DNA from: Zarea fungicola
Taxonomy: Eukaryota > Ascomycota > Sordariomycetes > Hypocreales > Cordycipitaceae
Reading direction: 5' to 3'
DNA: 64,000 nucleotides
NCBI GenBank assembly: GCA_900169235.1
Contig: FWCC01000546.1
Location: forward strand, 25,136-89,135
Shown: piece by piece, positions 9,882-21,898 of the stretch
Position numbering within the stretch: the first letter of the stretch is position 1
How the letters are laid out: the number at the start of each line of letters is the position of its first letter
Notes under the pieces: generated by a model
What the model was told of the DNA's origin: nothing
The model's input: the letters and a program-made list of their open reading frames with translations, nothing else
Databases searched by the model: none
Program-made: the position numbers and the translations under genes

Positions 9882-11141
9882 CTACGGAAACTGCGTCACC
9901 TGCGGCATTTTGCCCAGCATGCCCTTGAACTTGGGATTCCTCCAGTCACTCCACGCATAATCGAGCGCCCCCCACGTCTCCTCCTCGTCCAGCTTTCCAT
10001 CACGGACATAGTACGACCCTTGCACCGCCCACAGCGACCAATCCGCGTCATTGCCCTCCATGTACTGCACCAGGCACGCCAGGTAGCTTGCATCCTTGTC
10101 ATTCAGTCCATCCTTATTGCCGCCCGTCATGCCGACGCCAAACTCGGAGAGGAAAAGGGGTCCCGTGTTGTCCTGTCCTTGGTCAAGGACGAAGCCGAAG
10201 AGGAGGCCATAGTTTACTTTGCGGAATGGGCAGGAACCAAAGTCCGGCGTGGTAATGGTGAAGCTGTAGGCGTGCGCCTCCCAGACGTTTTTGCCCGCCC
10301 AGGCCGACGTGTCGAGCTTGTGGTCGCGCAGCGGCGTGAGGTCCGTCCCGCCGTTGATGCCGCCGAGGATGACGAGAACGTCCGGGTTGGCTGCGTGGAC
10401 GGCGGCGGCTGCGGCGGGCATGTTGGCGCGCCAAATGGCCGGCGCCGTGGGGAACTGCGTGACGTGCGCGCGGAGCTCGTTGCGGAGGGACATGCCGACC
10501 ACTCCAGGCCGGCCGCGGGACCAGGTCGCCATGGCTCCGAGACCGTCGAGCCATTTCTGGTGGTCAAAGTAGCGGCTGTTGGCGTCGAGGTACCCCGGGG
10601 CATCGGACCACCAGCCGTTGCCGTCGTCCAGGTTGCAGCACCACGACGCCTTGGAGACGTGGTTGTCGAGAATGGTCATAACACCGTGGTCCCAGAGTGC
10701 AGCTTGTACGGCATCAAAGGCGTCGATAACGGTGGCATTGGCGAGGAACGGGTTCTTGCCGACGGCGGCGGTGTAGAGCGCCAGCATGCTGGTTTCGTCC
10801 GTGTTGGCCGCCTTTGCGGCTGCGCGGAAGGAGTCCTGCACGCCAATCCCATGATTGAGAGCCATGTCGATAGAATAGGTCAAGCGCACGCAGTTGAAGC
10901 CCTGGTTGGCGATCCAGGAGGCAATGTAGTCGACAGGCTGCTTATGTAGGCCCTCGGGGACGTTGGCCTCGAGGTGGCCGGCCCAGTTGATGCAGCGTAG
11001 CTTGACGCGCTGGTTGTCGGCACCGAGGATCCAACGGCTGGAGGAGTGAAGTGGTACCTTCGGCTTGTCGATGGTAGCAGCAACGACGAAGGATGGGATG
11101 GTAAGGCTGGCCATGGCCAGGGCTGGTATAGAGAGCTTCAT
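9882..11141 (-). CDS. Secreted glycoside hydrolase family 5 enzyme
   Basis: A single-exon gene of 419 residues. Residues 1-21 form a signal peptide (MKLSIPALAMASLTIPSFVVA). The mature part shows the GH5 (clan A, TIM barrel) layout: substrate-site strand VKLRCINWAGHLEANVPEGL, GFNCVRLTYS, VMTILDNHVS, the acid/base motif SLRNELR (Glu222) and the nucleophile motif FLSEFGVG (Glu333). The family includes cellulases, mannanases and beta-glucosidases acting with retention; the precise substrate cannot be read from the sequence. The long CCNLDDGNGWWSD segment is typical of fungal members annotated simply as cellulase family A. It probably acts outside the cell on polysaccharide or glycolipid. The large minus-strand-opposed frame on the plus strand is a shadow of the GC-rich coding sequence. 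Confidence 0.9.
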   Translation of the reverse strand: MKLSIPALAMASLTIPSFVVAATIDKPKVPLHSSSRWILGADNQRVKLRCINWAGHLEANVPEGLHKQPVDYIASWIANQGFNCVRLTYSIDMALNHGIGVQDSFRAAAKAANTDETSMLALYTAAVGKNPFLANATVIDAFDAVQAALWDHGVMTILDNHVSKASWCCNLDDGNGWWSDAPGYLDANSRYFDHQKWLDGLGAMATWSRGRPGVVGMSLRNELRAHVTQFPTAPAIWRANMPAAAAAVHAANPDVLVILGGINGGTDLTPLRDHKLDTSAWAGKNVWEAHAYSFTITTPDFGSCPFRKVNYGLLFGFVLDQGQDNTGPLFLSEFGVGMTGGNKDGLNDKDASYLACLVQYMEGNDADWSLWAVQGSYYVRDGKLDEEETWGALDYAWSDWRNPKFKGMLGKMPQVTQFP

Positions 11142-13276
11142 GATGGTGGAGGGTGACTCTGAAGCTATGTTCCAACAAAAATGCCAGTTGGACTCTAATT
11201 ATGGTGGTACGTTGGCCAGCTGGCCACGACGAGCTCTCATGTACCCTGGCTCGTCCTGGAACACTCGTGGACGAGATCAAGTGTGTACTTATAAGAACGA
11301 GCTACCATGTGTGTCTTGGAGGCGTAGAGCGGCGCGGCCCCTCTCCCTCCCCCCTTCTCGGACGACGCTCAGACTAGCCACCAATTATTTTACTACTTTG
11401 TATGCAAATGATGCAGAAGTGGCTGGTTCCTGTCGTGGCCAGGTGTAGTCCGTTCATGTGCCAGCAGGTTGCAGCTGGGTGAGCCGGGCTGTGGTGTGTG
11501 TGAGCGAGTGTCTGGGTAGGAGCGGATCTGCAGCTCCCGGCACCGAGAGCCCCGCGACCATTCTGGTGTCTAAATGTCAGCATAATAAGAAAGGTAATTA
11601 TAAATGCAACCCTAATTTTTTATTTTTATTTTTCCCTTGGAGAAAGGTTAAGTTGGCACAGATCGTCTGGTGATGAGCCCTGCAGCCCCTGCCAATATTA
11701 GCCAGTTTAATGATGGCCCCGGATTTCTCGGGCGAGATTACGGTCATTCCCAAGGGCAAGGATCTGTTGTGTACTAATGTGTTAACAGACGACGTTGAAG
11801 CAGAGTTAGGGACGGTTTTTGACGCCCGTTGCCTGTAAACTACGATTCCTGGAGCCGAAGCGACGATTTCCTGTGGAGTAGAAGCCTTCTGCCGGGGAGC
11901 CACTCGGCACTTTACGGTGCTGGCTCGTTTAATAAATGACCTATAACTAGTATTCACTAACTAGGTAGAGATGATGGCGGATGTAACAATGAGGTAGAAC
12001 CGCACGGTTAAAAGGGCCGACATGTAGTTACTCCGTAGCATCGCAGAACTAAAGTAAACTGCCACCAAGCGCAGATAGAGTGTTGAAATAATGAAGGACC
12101 TCGGCTGGCAGAACAATGAATCGTCAATCTCCCTTTGTGGTGGTTTCAGCCCTTCCTGAAGCTGAAGTTTGAGGGGGGAGGGGGGGGGCGGGAGCGACTT
12201 GTGATTCTAGCTTGCTGTTAACTAACCTGGCTCAAATGTTGGAGCTTGTAAGATTAACGATTGGCCACGGGAATGGCCGACGGCTTAGTGGCTGATCAGC
12301 CCCAATGAAGCTCCTTCAACACTTGACTGCCTTCCCATGCTTACCATTTAGCACTTTCTACGGAGTGCGCTGATGAGTTTTTCTAAAAGAGATGTACCAG
12401 ATTTCAGATAACATGTTGATGGCCAATTAAACTAGCTGCATAGTAGTTACTACCTACACCAGCACAGTACAAACTGGACACTGCTGTTGAAAATGTTCCA
12501 AATGCATCGTCAATTGCTTTAGTATGCCGTTTATCCCTTCACTACCACGGATATTGTGCTTGTGAAATTATGCAATGCACAGGAGGGTGGCTCTGACAAC
12601 AAGCCTGTTGATGTTGTAATTTCCCAATGCTATAGCATGCAACAGGCACATATATATGTGCCTGGTATGGCACGTCGCTAGTCGCGCAACACTAGTAGCA
12701 TTAGGTTACTTGGTCAGTACCATCGACGAGTTGGCTCGTGATGATAACAAGTTTCTGATCAAGGTTATTGACAACGACCAGATACCTTACATGAGTAACT
12801 GATACAAGTCGTGGGAAACTCATGCGTATATTCAAGTTACACAAAACCGAGCAAGAGCAGAACAAGAGTCTCTCTATGCATGACTCTATCGAGACAAAGA
12901 AAAAAGGAACAGTGGAAAAAAAATTCAGGCCCGAGAGAAGCTTTGTAGAAAGAATTGCAGCTGCATATTTGGGTATCCTCTTCACCACTCGCCAGAGGGG
13001 GGGGGACAAGAACAAGAATTGTCGATGTTGGCACAACCTCAACCGTCCAACGATGACGGCTCCCGAATAAAATAAGGATAAAGGCTCGCGAAAGAAAGGG
13101 AAAAGAATTCGCTGCCCGCTTGTAGTCGTAAGATTCGTTAAGATAAAATGGCCCGAAACAAAAAAGGGTGTAATACAATAGATAGTTTGCAAAAAAGAAA
13201 AAAAAGAAAAAAAGTAAGTGCCATGCCATCAAGGAGGCTTTTTTGGGAAAGGAAGATTAAGTGGCTGAAGGTGTAG
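11142..13276. other. Gene-free interval upstream of the GH5 gene
   Basis: About 2.1 kb between the GH5 start and the end of the tandem-PH gene. A TACTCCGTA word lies at 12029-12037 and a close variant at 12359. A G-rich run sits near 12172-12192. The 12.7-13.3 kb frames are AT-rich and look like 3' UTR or spacer, not protein. Confidence 0.5.
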
Positions 13277-14551
13277 CTAATTGTAAGATGCCGCAAGTCT
13301 CGACTCGAGTGCTTTGCGCTTCGCAATCAGGCTCTTGAGCGCACCAATGAATTGTATGAGTGATTCTTCGTCGTGAGCACAAAATTTGAAGCTCTTCTCC
13401 TCGGTAATAATTTGCAAGCAGTTCTCTTTGCTCTTGTTGAGTGGATCAATCTCCACCACGTCAACTACAACGGATAGTTGCACGATCCATTGTGCCAGAT
13501 ACTCAGATTCGTCCTTGTAAAGAATCAAGTTGCGCCGCCGCAGCACAGCCCACATATCCTTCCACTGCTTTACACCACCTTTGCTCTTGAGCTGCCACAG
13601 CCAGCCTTGCCAGATGACGCGGTCCAGCTCCTGCTCCTGGTTGGCGACGCTAACCTGGCTAGCGGAGCGCTGAGCGGTTGGACGGTAGGGAATGCTGGCG
13701 GCAGCGGGTATCGAGCCGACGTCGAGCTGACCTGGAAACATCTGGCTCTCCATGGAGCTACCACCAATGCGCTGCAAGTCTGTGTCCGACATGTCGGAGT
13801 GCGACGCAATTTCGCCGCCTGAGGAGTCGACAACGGACGAGTCGCGGTGGCCAAGAAACCCGGGGGCGGGTGCTCCAAGCGCCTCTGGTGAACTAGAAAG
13901 GAATCGCTCTGGCAGGCTACCTATTTGTTCATCTATGACGGTCATTGCGTTGGAGGGAATCGGTTGAGGCGCCGTGGGGGAGAGGCTCTGGCCAAGGGGG
14001 CTGGCGAGAAACATTTCCTCCTCCTCCTCGGCGAGGCGGGCGTCCTTTCGTATCAGGTCAACCCACTCCCGCGCATCCTGCAGCGTGCGAGCCTGGAAAT
14101 GGAAGTTCTTAGAGGGTGAGAAGAGGCCAAAGACGTTTTGGCGCTTGTGCTTGGGGTCCTTCAGAAAGGTGACGGCATTGAGATCGGCGAGGTGTACTTG
14201 GTAGCGCAGCTTTATTTCCTTGTCGTTCTTATACATGGACAGACAATCGGGGCGCAGGACCAGATATACTGGTTTCCATTGCTACGGAGGGGGTGGTGTC
14301 AGTGCGTGCAAGAAGCACGAGTGGGAAGAGTGGATGGCAGAGGGGATGGACGGCGACAATGTGCCTACCTTGGTCTTGGTACGCTTCTCAACGTAGCCGC
14401 ACTTGATGACGCGATCGAATTCAAAGCAGCCGTTGCTGCTGACGAGCGAGGTGTCGATGTTAAGCCGGCTATTCTGGCGAGCCTTGTTGGTCGCCGTTTC
14501 CTGGTGAGGCGGGAGCTGCTGCGGCACAGCCATGGCCGCGACCTCTGTCAT
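13277..14551 (-). CDS. Tandem PH-domain protein (Opy1-like)
   Basis: Two exons, 14551-14369 and 14281-13277 (intron 14282-14368, GTAGGC donor), give 395 residues. The first PH domain spans about 50-145 (VIKCGYVEKRTKTKQWKPV, YLVLRPDCLSMYKND, ending AREWVDLIRKDA) and is cut by the intron between KTK and QWK. A Ser/Pro-rich linker follows, then a second PH domain at about 284-385 (QGWLWQLKSKGGVKQWKDMW, AVLRRRNLILYKDESEY, SFKFCAHDEESLIQFIGAL). Yeast Opy1 has the same two-PH design and tunes the PI4P 5-kinase Mss4 at the plasma membrane by sensing phosphoinositides; assignment to that group rests on architecture, not a sequence search. The start at 14551 is the first ATG; the longer frame begins with TTG. 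Confidence 0.83.
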
Positions 14552-16966
14552 TGTGGCTCGAAGAGTGAAGGAGAGTGGTAATGGAAGCGGTTTGGCCTGT
14601 CGTAGCTCGCTACTGTGGTTGGTGTTGAAGGCTTGCCCAGGCTGTGTGGGATAAGGCTGCAAGAAACAATCGGGGCAGCACCGCAGGCAGACCAGTGCCT
14701 TGATTTATCCGTTGCGTGTATTCCGTACCAAAAGAAAAGGGAAGGGTCTGGGAAAGAGTGACTGGAGAAAGAAGCCAAAGGTAAATTTGGCGGCGGGACG
14801 AGTGGTGTTTTTGAAGGATGTCAGGGGCAGGATCGTCGACGTATATTGATGGGATCTGCGCGCGCCATATACCTCAGCGGCGGGCGGTGGTGGGCGGTCG
14901 CTGGTGCTAAAACACTTTTTTTGCTTTCTAGCGTGCGTGTAGCGCTTTTGCCCGCTGTAACGAGTTGCAAGTCAGCCAGCCAGCCAGCTCCCAGGAGGTA
15001 GGTGGCGGTGGTGGTGGGCGGCTAGGAATGGATTCCACGAGACCACTCAAAGCAACTGGTGACTGCGATGGATTTTGAAACAATTGCTCTAATACGGAAT
15101 TAAAGAAGAAAGAATCGAGAGTTCTTCTCAATACAGGAAGACTGAAATAGAGTACGGTGCTTTGGCTCGATCGCGTTTCTACTTTTCTGCAAAAAAAAAA
15201 AAAAGGCAAAGTTGAAATTGCGTGGGCAACAGTGTTGATGCAAGGTTGCAGACTAATAAGCATCGAAGTAGCACCAGATGCTGCTGTGGTTCTTCGACAA
15301 CGCAGGGGAAACCGCTGCGTGAGAAATTGTTGAATGTTTATGGCTTGTTCGGATCGGTACGCATGTGAAGAAACAGGAGAAATCTAGGGGAAGACGTTTT
15401 AGTCAATCACTGGTTCTCGACTGCCGTGAGATGTGTTTCAGTGAAGCGATCGTCTCATCTGCCTGGTCTTTGGTTGGGGGCTGCTTGGCTGGGAAGATGG
15501 TCGGAGCTGGTTTGGTGGGTTTCCTGGCCTTTCTACAATGGCCTGAAGCCTTGGATTGGCAGGGCAGCCTGGCCTAGAACCTGGTCTGTCCACATGGCCG
15601 GGAACCGCCCTGTCCAGTACGCGTCCATTTGCCAGTGACCAAACTGGTACTCCGTACCTCTAGGTACTAATGGGCCTGTACGTACTCTCAGCTAAAGAAC
15701 CCGCCACTGTCACTATATGCCATGTACTTCGTTTCTGCGACCAAGTCTCCAGGGCGCTAAAGTCAGCACCCGTGACGCCTGTAAGCAGCGATCCTGTACT
15801 TTCTTTGTACTCATCTTCTACGGTACCAGTGCCTATACATACACCGAACCTTGAGCACAGTACGTAGCAACCAGGCGCATCCAGCCACTGTAGTAAGCGT
15901 CTCTTTTGACGTCATGCTTACTAGATGCTGCCTACATCCAATACGAGTACGATCTAGGTTGTCATCACCTGGCACTCTTAGCAGCGCGGCAGCAGTCGTT
16001 GACTTGCTCTGTGCCCCGTTCTATTATAAATTCAACCACTGCCCTGTATTTTTGTGTATACGGGCCACGTACGAGTTATCCCTCAGTGCTTGTCATAGCT
16101 GTTGCCTCCTTTTGGCCTTGTTTTAGGTTCGGGCTACCAGTGGCCTACCATGGCACCCAGCCCCCCCAGACTTCCTACGTAGACGCATTGCTTCGCCTGG
16201 GTGGTGGCATATAGCTGTCGTCGCATACACATACAATCCTCCAGGTCACCACGAAGCAAGGCCACCCCGTGTCGGGAATCTCAATAACGCCGCTAGGCGG
16301 GCTGTGCAACGGCTGTGTCGGGGAATAATGTGATGATGCTATCAACGAATATGATGAACCAAAAAAAGCAACCTCTTCTGGAAGTGGAAGAAGTGAAACT
16401 TGGGGGGACGCTAATCTAAACAATCACAAAGTACTTTATTCGGAACCGTAGAAGCCAGCAAACATCAAGTCACTCATTCTAAAGCAGCGGCCTCAGCGGC
16501 AGTCTCGGGCGTGTTTGACACGCAACCCAATTGTGGCGTTGACTCCAAAGTCATCTGCCCCAGCGAGGGACTTCCTTGACATTTGTTTGCCTTGTCAACG
16601 AGCCAGACATGCAATAACTGTACATGGTTGATAACCAAGTAGAAAATATCCAATACTGAGTAAGCAAGTGAGGTGATTCCAGAGGAAATACACATCAAAT
16701 CAGAAGAAGGATGTAAAGGAATACAAGACCCGTAACTACTTCATCTCAAGCTACTGTTGGCAATTCAGTAAAATCCAATCTATTACCCGATACGGACAGC
16801 CGCCCAATGGAGGGGCAGCAGAGTGGGCTAAATTTTTTGCGCCAGCGTCTGGTTCATCCTCTTGAACGACTCACCCACAGCTTCACAAAAAACGCCAAGG
16901 TATTCATAATAAATCTACCAGAATCCCCATCAAGGATTCAAGAGATCTATATACAAAAATCAAAAA
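14552..16966. other. Divergent interval between the PH-domain gene and NCS2
   Basis: About 2.4 kb without a supportable gene. It contains a TACTCCGTA word (15648-15656) beside TAGGTACT, and CT-rich tracts. Frames of 60-110 codons are present but low in coding character. Confidence 0.5.
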
Positions 16967-18327
16967 ATGACGACTACAAACACTGGCCAGCCGTGTAAAC
17001 GGTGCAAGGCTGAGAATGCACAGTACAAGATGCGAAACCTCGCCACATGCAAGTACGTCCACTCTCTGGAGCCACCAACTGCTTTAGTACATGCTTTTAA
17101 TTTAGAATAAAGAAAATTCATGGTTTTTATATTAAGAGACATGACGGCTAACTCGTTGACTATTACAGAGACTGCTTTATTGGGCACATAGTCTCCAAGG
17201 TCCATAAGAGCATCGGCATAATGCACAAGGACATTCGCACATCGACGGACCTCGCACCCCGCCGGTACCTCGCCGGTCTGTCGTTCGGTGCCTCTTCGAC
17301 GTGCCTGGCACAGATTCTCGACGACAGCGCCGCGTACCACGCCACCAAGCAATCTTCGAGCTCTTTTGAACCGCTGGTTGTGCACGTCGACACGGACCTG
17401 ACGGCGACGGCGCCCCAGCCGGATACGCAGGGCACAACCCCCGCGCTGAAGCTGTTGGCCAGGTACCGGCAAAAGTACCCGCAAGTCTCGTTTGAGTGTG
17501 TGCACCTCAGCAGGGCCATGGCGCTCAAGACGGTGGACTGGTCGGCATTGGTGCCTGGTTTGGCGGTGCCAGGTTTGGAGAGGGAGCAAGACCAGTGGCC
17601 CAGCGCCGCCGACGAGGAGAACAATACTGACCGGGAAAGATTGCGGCGCATCTTTGACGCGCTGCCTTCGGTCACGTCCCGTGCGGATGTGCTGCGGCAG
17701 CTTGTCCGGCACGTGCTGATAGACATGGCCCGCACGCGCGGCTGCTCGACGCTGCTCCTGGGACACAGCACGTCAGCCCTCGCGGCACTTACGCTCGCCG
17801 AGGTCGCCAATGGGCGCGGGTTCTCGGTGCCAGGGCAAGTCAGCGACGGCATACAGACAGTGTGCGGGTACGGCGATGATGGGGTGGAGATTTCGCGTGC
17901 CGCGTTGCCCGTGTACTTTCCCCTGCGGGAAGTGTTCAAGAACGAACTCGTCATCTACATGGACATGATACCGTCGCTAGCAGATCTGAAGCAAGAGATT
18001 GGCGTAGGACGGGAGGCCGCTGGTGCCGCGACAGTGGTATCACATCGGCATGTCAGCATCGAGGAGGTGATGCAGCGGTACTTTGACGGTGTCGAGGGCC
18101 CGTATTCGGGCATCGTGGCCAATGTGGTGCGCACCGCGGCCAAGCTGGAGAACAAAGGCAACGGGTGCAGTAGTGATGGTGCGTTTTGCCGGCTCTGCGG
18201 CATGACGCTGGACGGCTCAGGTGATGATCGTTGGGCCGGCGATTTGGGCCGGGACTCGGGCGATTCGGCGGCTGAAAATTACAAGTGGAAGCTGTGTTAT
18301 GGATGCAGACGCTCTGTGAGTGGTTAA
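16967..18327 (+). CDS. NCS2: Cytoplasmic tRNA 2-thiolation protein 2 (Ncs2/Ctu2)
   Basis: Exon 1 (16967-17052) and exon 2 (17169-18327) are joined across a split Lys codon; the 116-nt intron has a GTACGT donor and a CTAAC branch. The 414-residue product starts with a zinc-binding pair, C10-x2-C13 and C28-x2-C31 (CKDCF), which the splice completes. Then come LAGLSFGASSTCLAQILDD, LVVHVDTDL, the ATP-pyrophosphatase-like core with LLLGHSTSALAALTLAEVANGRG, and a C-terminal cysteine cluster (CRLCGMTLDG and LCYGCRRS). Ncs2 works with Ncs6/Ctu1 and Urm1 to put sulphur on wobble uridine 34 of Lys, Glu and Gln tRNAs. The family is about 400-500 residues, so this is full length. Long minus-strand frames opposite it are shadows. 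Confidence 0.93.
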
Positions 18328-18774
18328 CATGACTTGATGGGAGTGTGTGGTTAATGGATTTACGGGACGCATGAGAAATGCAGATTCAACATCCGGGGGC
18401 TAGCGCCAAACAGAAATAAGGTGACGGACCAGCAATAACAGAATTTACATGTTATATCTTATTAAAGAAAAAAAACTGATTGCTGTTTTTCTCCTCCATT
18501 TTTAAACTCCAGCAATGCCAACGTCCTCTGAAGACGAGTGCCAACCGATTTTCCTCTGTCCTTAATGCAAACATTCGAATCCATAGTTGCCAGATATCCC
18601 CGTTAAAATCTATTATCAACCAAAAAAAAAAAAAAAAAAGACTCCTGAATCTAAAGTAGTTATAAACAAGATGTGTAAAACCCATAAATGGTGAGCAAAG
18701 AACAAAACAATGATAAAAGAAAGATATTGTTGAAAAGGGAAGCGCTTGAGAGACGAGAAAAAAAGGAGAATCTT
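18328..18774. other. Convergent 3' region of NCS2 and OAC1
   Basis: AT-rich with an A-run near 18622-18639. No gene. Confidence 0.55.
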
Positions 18775-19940
18775 TCACAGTCGGTTTGTATCCGGGATAG
18801 GCAACAAGCGGTCCTCAACCTTGCGCATCAGCTTGTTGGTCTGTTCAGCAAGGGATAGTGTCAGAATCGTGTGCGGCAAGATACGGGCGAGATGTGGAAG
18901 GAAGCCCTTGTAGATAGCAAAGACGCCCTCGGTACGGATCGTCTTGCCGAGACAGTCGAAGACGCCCTTGTAGAGATTGCCATTTTGATTGTAAAGACGT
19001 GACATGATGGTGTCTACATCTGTTAGCTTATTTTTTTTTAGGGGGGGGTTGTGTTCTCCCTTTTTTTTTCTTGGTTGGTACACTTACCTGGAGGGTGCAT
19101 AAAGCAGCATACGACAAATCCACTGGCGGCACTGCTGGCCAGATGCAACGCAGGGCCTTCTTCCATGCCGGCGTGGCGCATCAACCGTCTCTTGGCGAAG
19201 AAGTATGTGGGAAGCTGCACCGAGGAGCCGAAACCAGTTCGGATCATGGCGGCGCCAACGCCGCGGTAAAGACCCCGGACTCCCTCGCCGCGGTAAATCT
19301 GGGCCATGCCGTCCAAGGCGTTCTTGTACGTGTGCTGGGTGCCAACGGGGAGAAACGGCGAAAAGCTCTGGAGGCGAGTCTTGACGAGGAAGAAGGGCGA
19401 GCCGGCCGCGGCGCCAATGACACCCGAGGCGGCACCGCAAAACATGTTGATACCGAGATTCTGGGCGGCGCCATCGCGCAGAAACAGCGTGGCGAGTCCC
19501 TGGCGCATGGGGTCGTAGAATCCGAGGCGGCAGCCATTGAGCAGGATCTGGTAGATGTATGCGCAACCGATACCGCGGTAGATGCCTCGCAGGCCCTCGT
19601 TCTTGACGATGACGCCGACGCCATGGATGGGGCCCCGATAGTAGTGAGGCTGGTGGCCTTTGTTCTGCAGCTCGCCCTGGAGCTGCATACGAATTTTGAC
19701 AGTCTCGAAGGGATGGGTGGCGGTGACGGCGCCGCAGGCCGCTATGCCGCCGGCGATGAATGCACTGTTTGGTGGAGGTTTTGGTTAGCCTATGCTTGCT
19801 TCATTTCATATCGTTTCTCCTCAATATATCTCATTCTGTTCGGGAGGCTGTCTTGTGTATTGCTGAAGGATGTTGTTTGCCATTTGAGCCCACGGACCGG
19901 CAAGGAGTACGTGACTGACTTACCCAACTGTGGTGGACAT
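18775..19940 (-). CDS. OAC1: Mitochondrial carrier, oxaloacetate/sulfate type (Oac1)
   Basis: Three exons, 19940-19924 (only 17 nt), 19764-19088 and 19013-18775, give 310 residues. The tiny first exon encodes MSTTVG and is joined through a split Gly codon to AFIAGGIAACGAVTATHPFETVKIRMQ. The three-fold repeat of the SLC25 family is visible through its signatures: HPFETVK, SPFFLVKTRLQ and HPPDTIMSRLYNQNG, the last made by splicing. The C-terminus FLPHLARILPHTILTLSLAEQTNKL is typical of the Oac1 branch, which imports oxaloacetate and sulfate into mitochondria. Length matches the family (about 300-325). The inner-membrane location follows from the family. Opposing plus-strand frames are shadows. 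Confidence 0.88.
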
Positions 19941-21326
19941 GACCACGAGCTGTCGTAAACGATGAGAGTATCGAGTTGATCAATTCAGATGTGTTGTTAT
20001 CGCCAGGGGTAGGAGAACGGGTGCGCGCAAATAAATAGTTGAGGTGTCGAAGCTGCCGTGTTTCGTTAGCCTGACTTTGACTTTGGTTTTTGGTTCTCGG
20101 GGGCGCGTTGCGTCGTCGGCCGGCTTCCAGCGGCTTCCCAAACTAAAATCGGCACTGGCTGGCAACTTGGGACAGCAGCAGGTATTTTGAGTTTTTCCTC
20201 GCCTCTCTTCTTCCGAGACTCGACTGGAAGTCAGCTTACATTGAATGGGATGCTTGGATCTGAATAGGGGAAGGAAGAACGGCTTAATGCGAGATTGCGC
20301 CGGCAGAAGCGGATGCTACAGTGAACTTTGGGTGACCCTGTCCAAAAATGATGCAAGCCTTGGAGGTGACAAAAGGTACTGGAGCCCAACTCAGGGCCGC
20401 AGCTGTGTGCCGACGTCGGCCAGTTAGAATGTGGGTTGGTGGATTGACGAGCAGAGGGCGTTCTATGCTGACATTTCATTTCTTGTAGCTGAGAGGCTGC
20501 TGAAAGCCGGTGGCCAGCAAGTTGCGTTTGCGTAAAACAGAGCCTGCTGCGTTAAGTAACCTTGCTACCTTAGCACAGGTACCTACCTAGTACTTAGTAC
20601 TTACTGGTCAGCGGTAGCAACTACCTAGGTACTACTTACATACCTCTAGTTGTAAAGGGACTCCAGCTATTAACCAGGTGCTTTGAAGTTGAAGAGACTT
20701 GAAGGCTATGCTTGACACTGCATGACATTTGAACTACAGGCTCGCCATTGTTTTTTCGGCCCATGTGAAAACGTGAATCTATCCACCATGTTGCTAATTG
20801 GCTATGGTTGATACATCTCGCCTCTCTTGCCAGTTGGCATCGTAATACCAATCCCCATATCAGGTACATCGAGGTACTGCCAACCACGGTAACTACCATT
20901 TTCTCGATCCGGTTACAGTCTATTGCCCCAAGAGGCGCCCATGTTAGATAAAATGACGGACGATAAAGGAAAAGTAAAACGAGAAACAAAGGAAAAAGAG
21001 CCAAAAACTGAAAAAAAGTAGCCATCTCCAATACCCGGCTCCAGGCAAATTACAATTTTTTTGGTATAGGGTATCTAACACGATGCCCTCGAGGCTTGGC
21101 TGCTCTCCAATTATCTTGTGCTGCTAGGCAAACGAGACACGTTAAATGCAGAGAGCTCCACCTGACGCACCGCGTATCAACCTTTCCAAAGCTCCATCGC
21201 CGTCGCCGGCCAATAGTTTCCATACCCAGCCATTAACACAATCGCAAAATCCACCGCGAATCGACGAGGCGAGTTGTCTGCAAGTCATACCCAACGACCA
21301 AAGTCCTTGCCTCTACACAACGCGCC
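19941..21326. other. Divergent promoter region of OAC1 and SWD2
   Basis: No supportable gene. A dense TACCTA/TAGTAC patch lies at about 20577-20645, with direct and inverted copies of TAGGTAC and TAGTACTTA. Confidence 0.55.
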
Positions 21327-21857
21327 ATGTCGTCGACGCCAATGGACCTGGACCGCCCTGAGCGCAATGGCTCTTCGTCACTCAATATTCCCAGGTCGAC
21401 GGCGCCAGTGTCCAACCTCTGCGACGTCATTTCCTCTTTCCGCCCGACCAAGGTACGACGACCGTTTATACTGATTGAAGCTCCACGCCGACTCGTTTTG
21501 ATACCTTGATTGCGCATAGGCTAACTTCTTCCCCCCACCATAGCTTCTACGTCGCGAAGACATCAAAGATCCCCGCCAACCGCCGCATGTCCTCTCCATA
21601 GACTACAACGACGACGGCGAGCTGCTCATGACCTCAGCTAGCGACGAGACGCTGCAAATTTACAACGTCCGAGAAGGCAAGCATGAAAAAAGTCTCGTCA
21701 GCAAGAAATACGGCGTCAAGCTCGCAAAATTCACACACACCAGCTCCAGCATAATCTATGCAAGTACCAAGCAAAATAGTAAGGCAGGCCCTCTTTTCAA
21801 CTCATTTTCATTTTTGTTTCATTATATATATATATTTTATGTATATATATATATATA

Positions 21858-21898
<41 letters not shown>

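Noticed and set aside
10020..10949. 309-codon plus-strand frame
   Set aside because: Exact antisense of the GH5 coding sequence; GC-rich codon bias creates the open frame. The GH5 strand has the signal peptide and catalytic motifs.
12701..13232. Minus-strand frames of 131 and 163 codons
   Set aside because: Phe/Leu-rich low-complexity translation of AT-rich 3' sequence beyond the tandem-PH gene.
16960..17954. Two minus-strand frames of 268 and 263 codons
   Set aside because: They lie opposite NCS2, whose zinc cysteines and conserved core are on the plus strand.
19071..19958. 295-codon plus-strand frame
   Set aside because: Shadow of OAC1; no carrier or other family motif on this strand.
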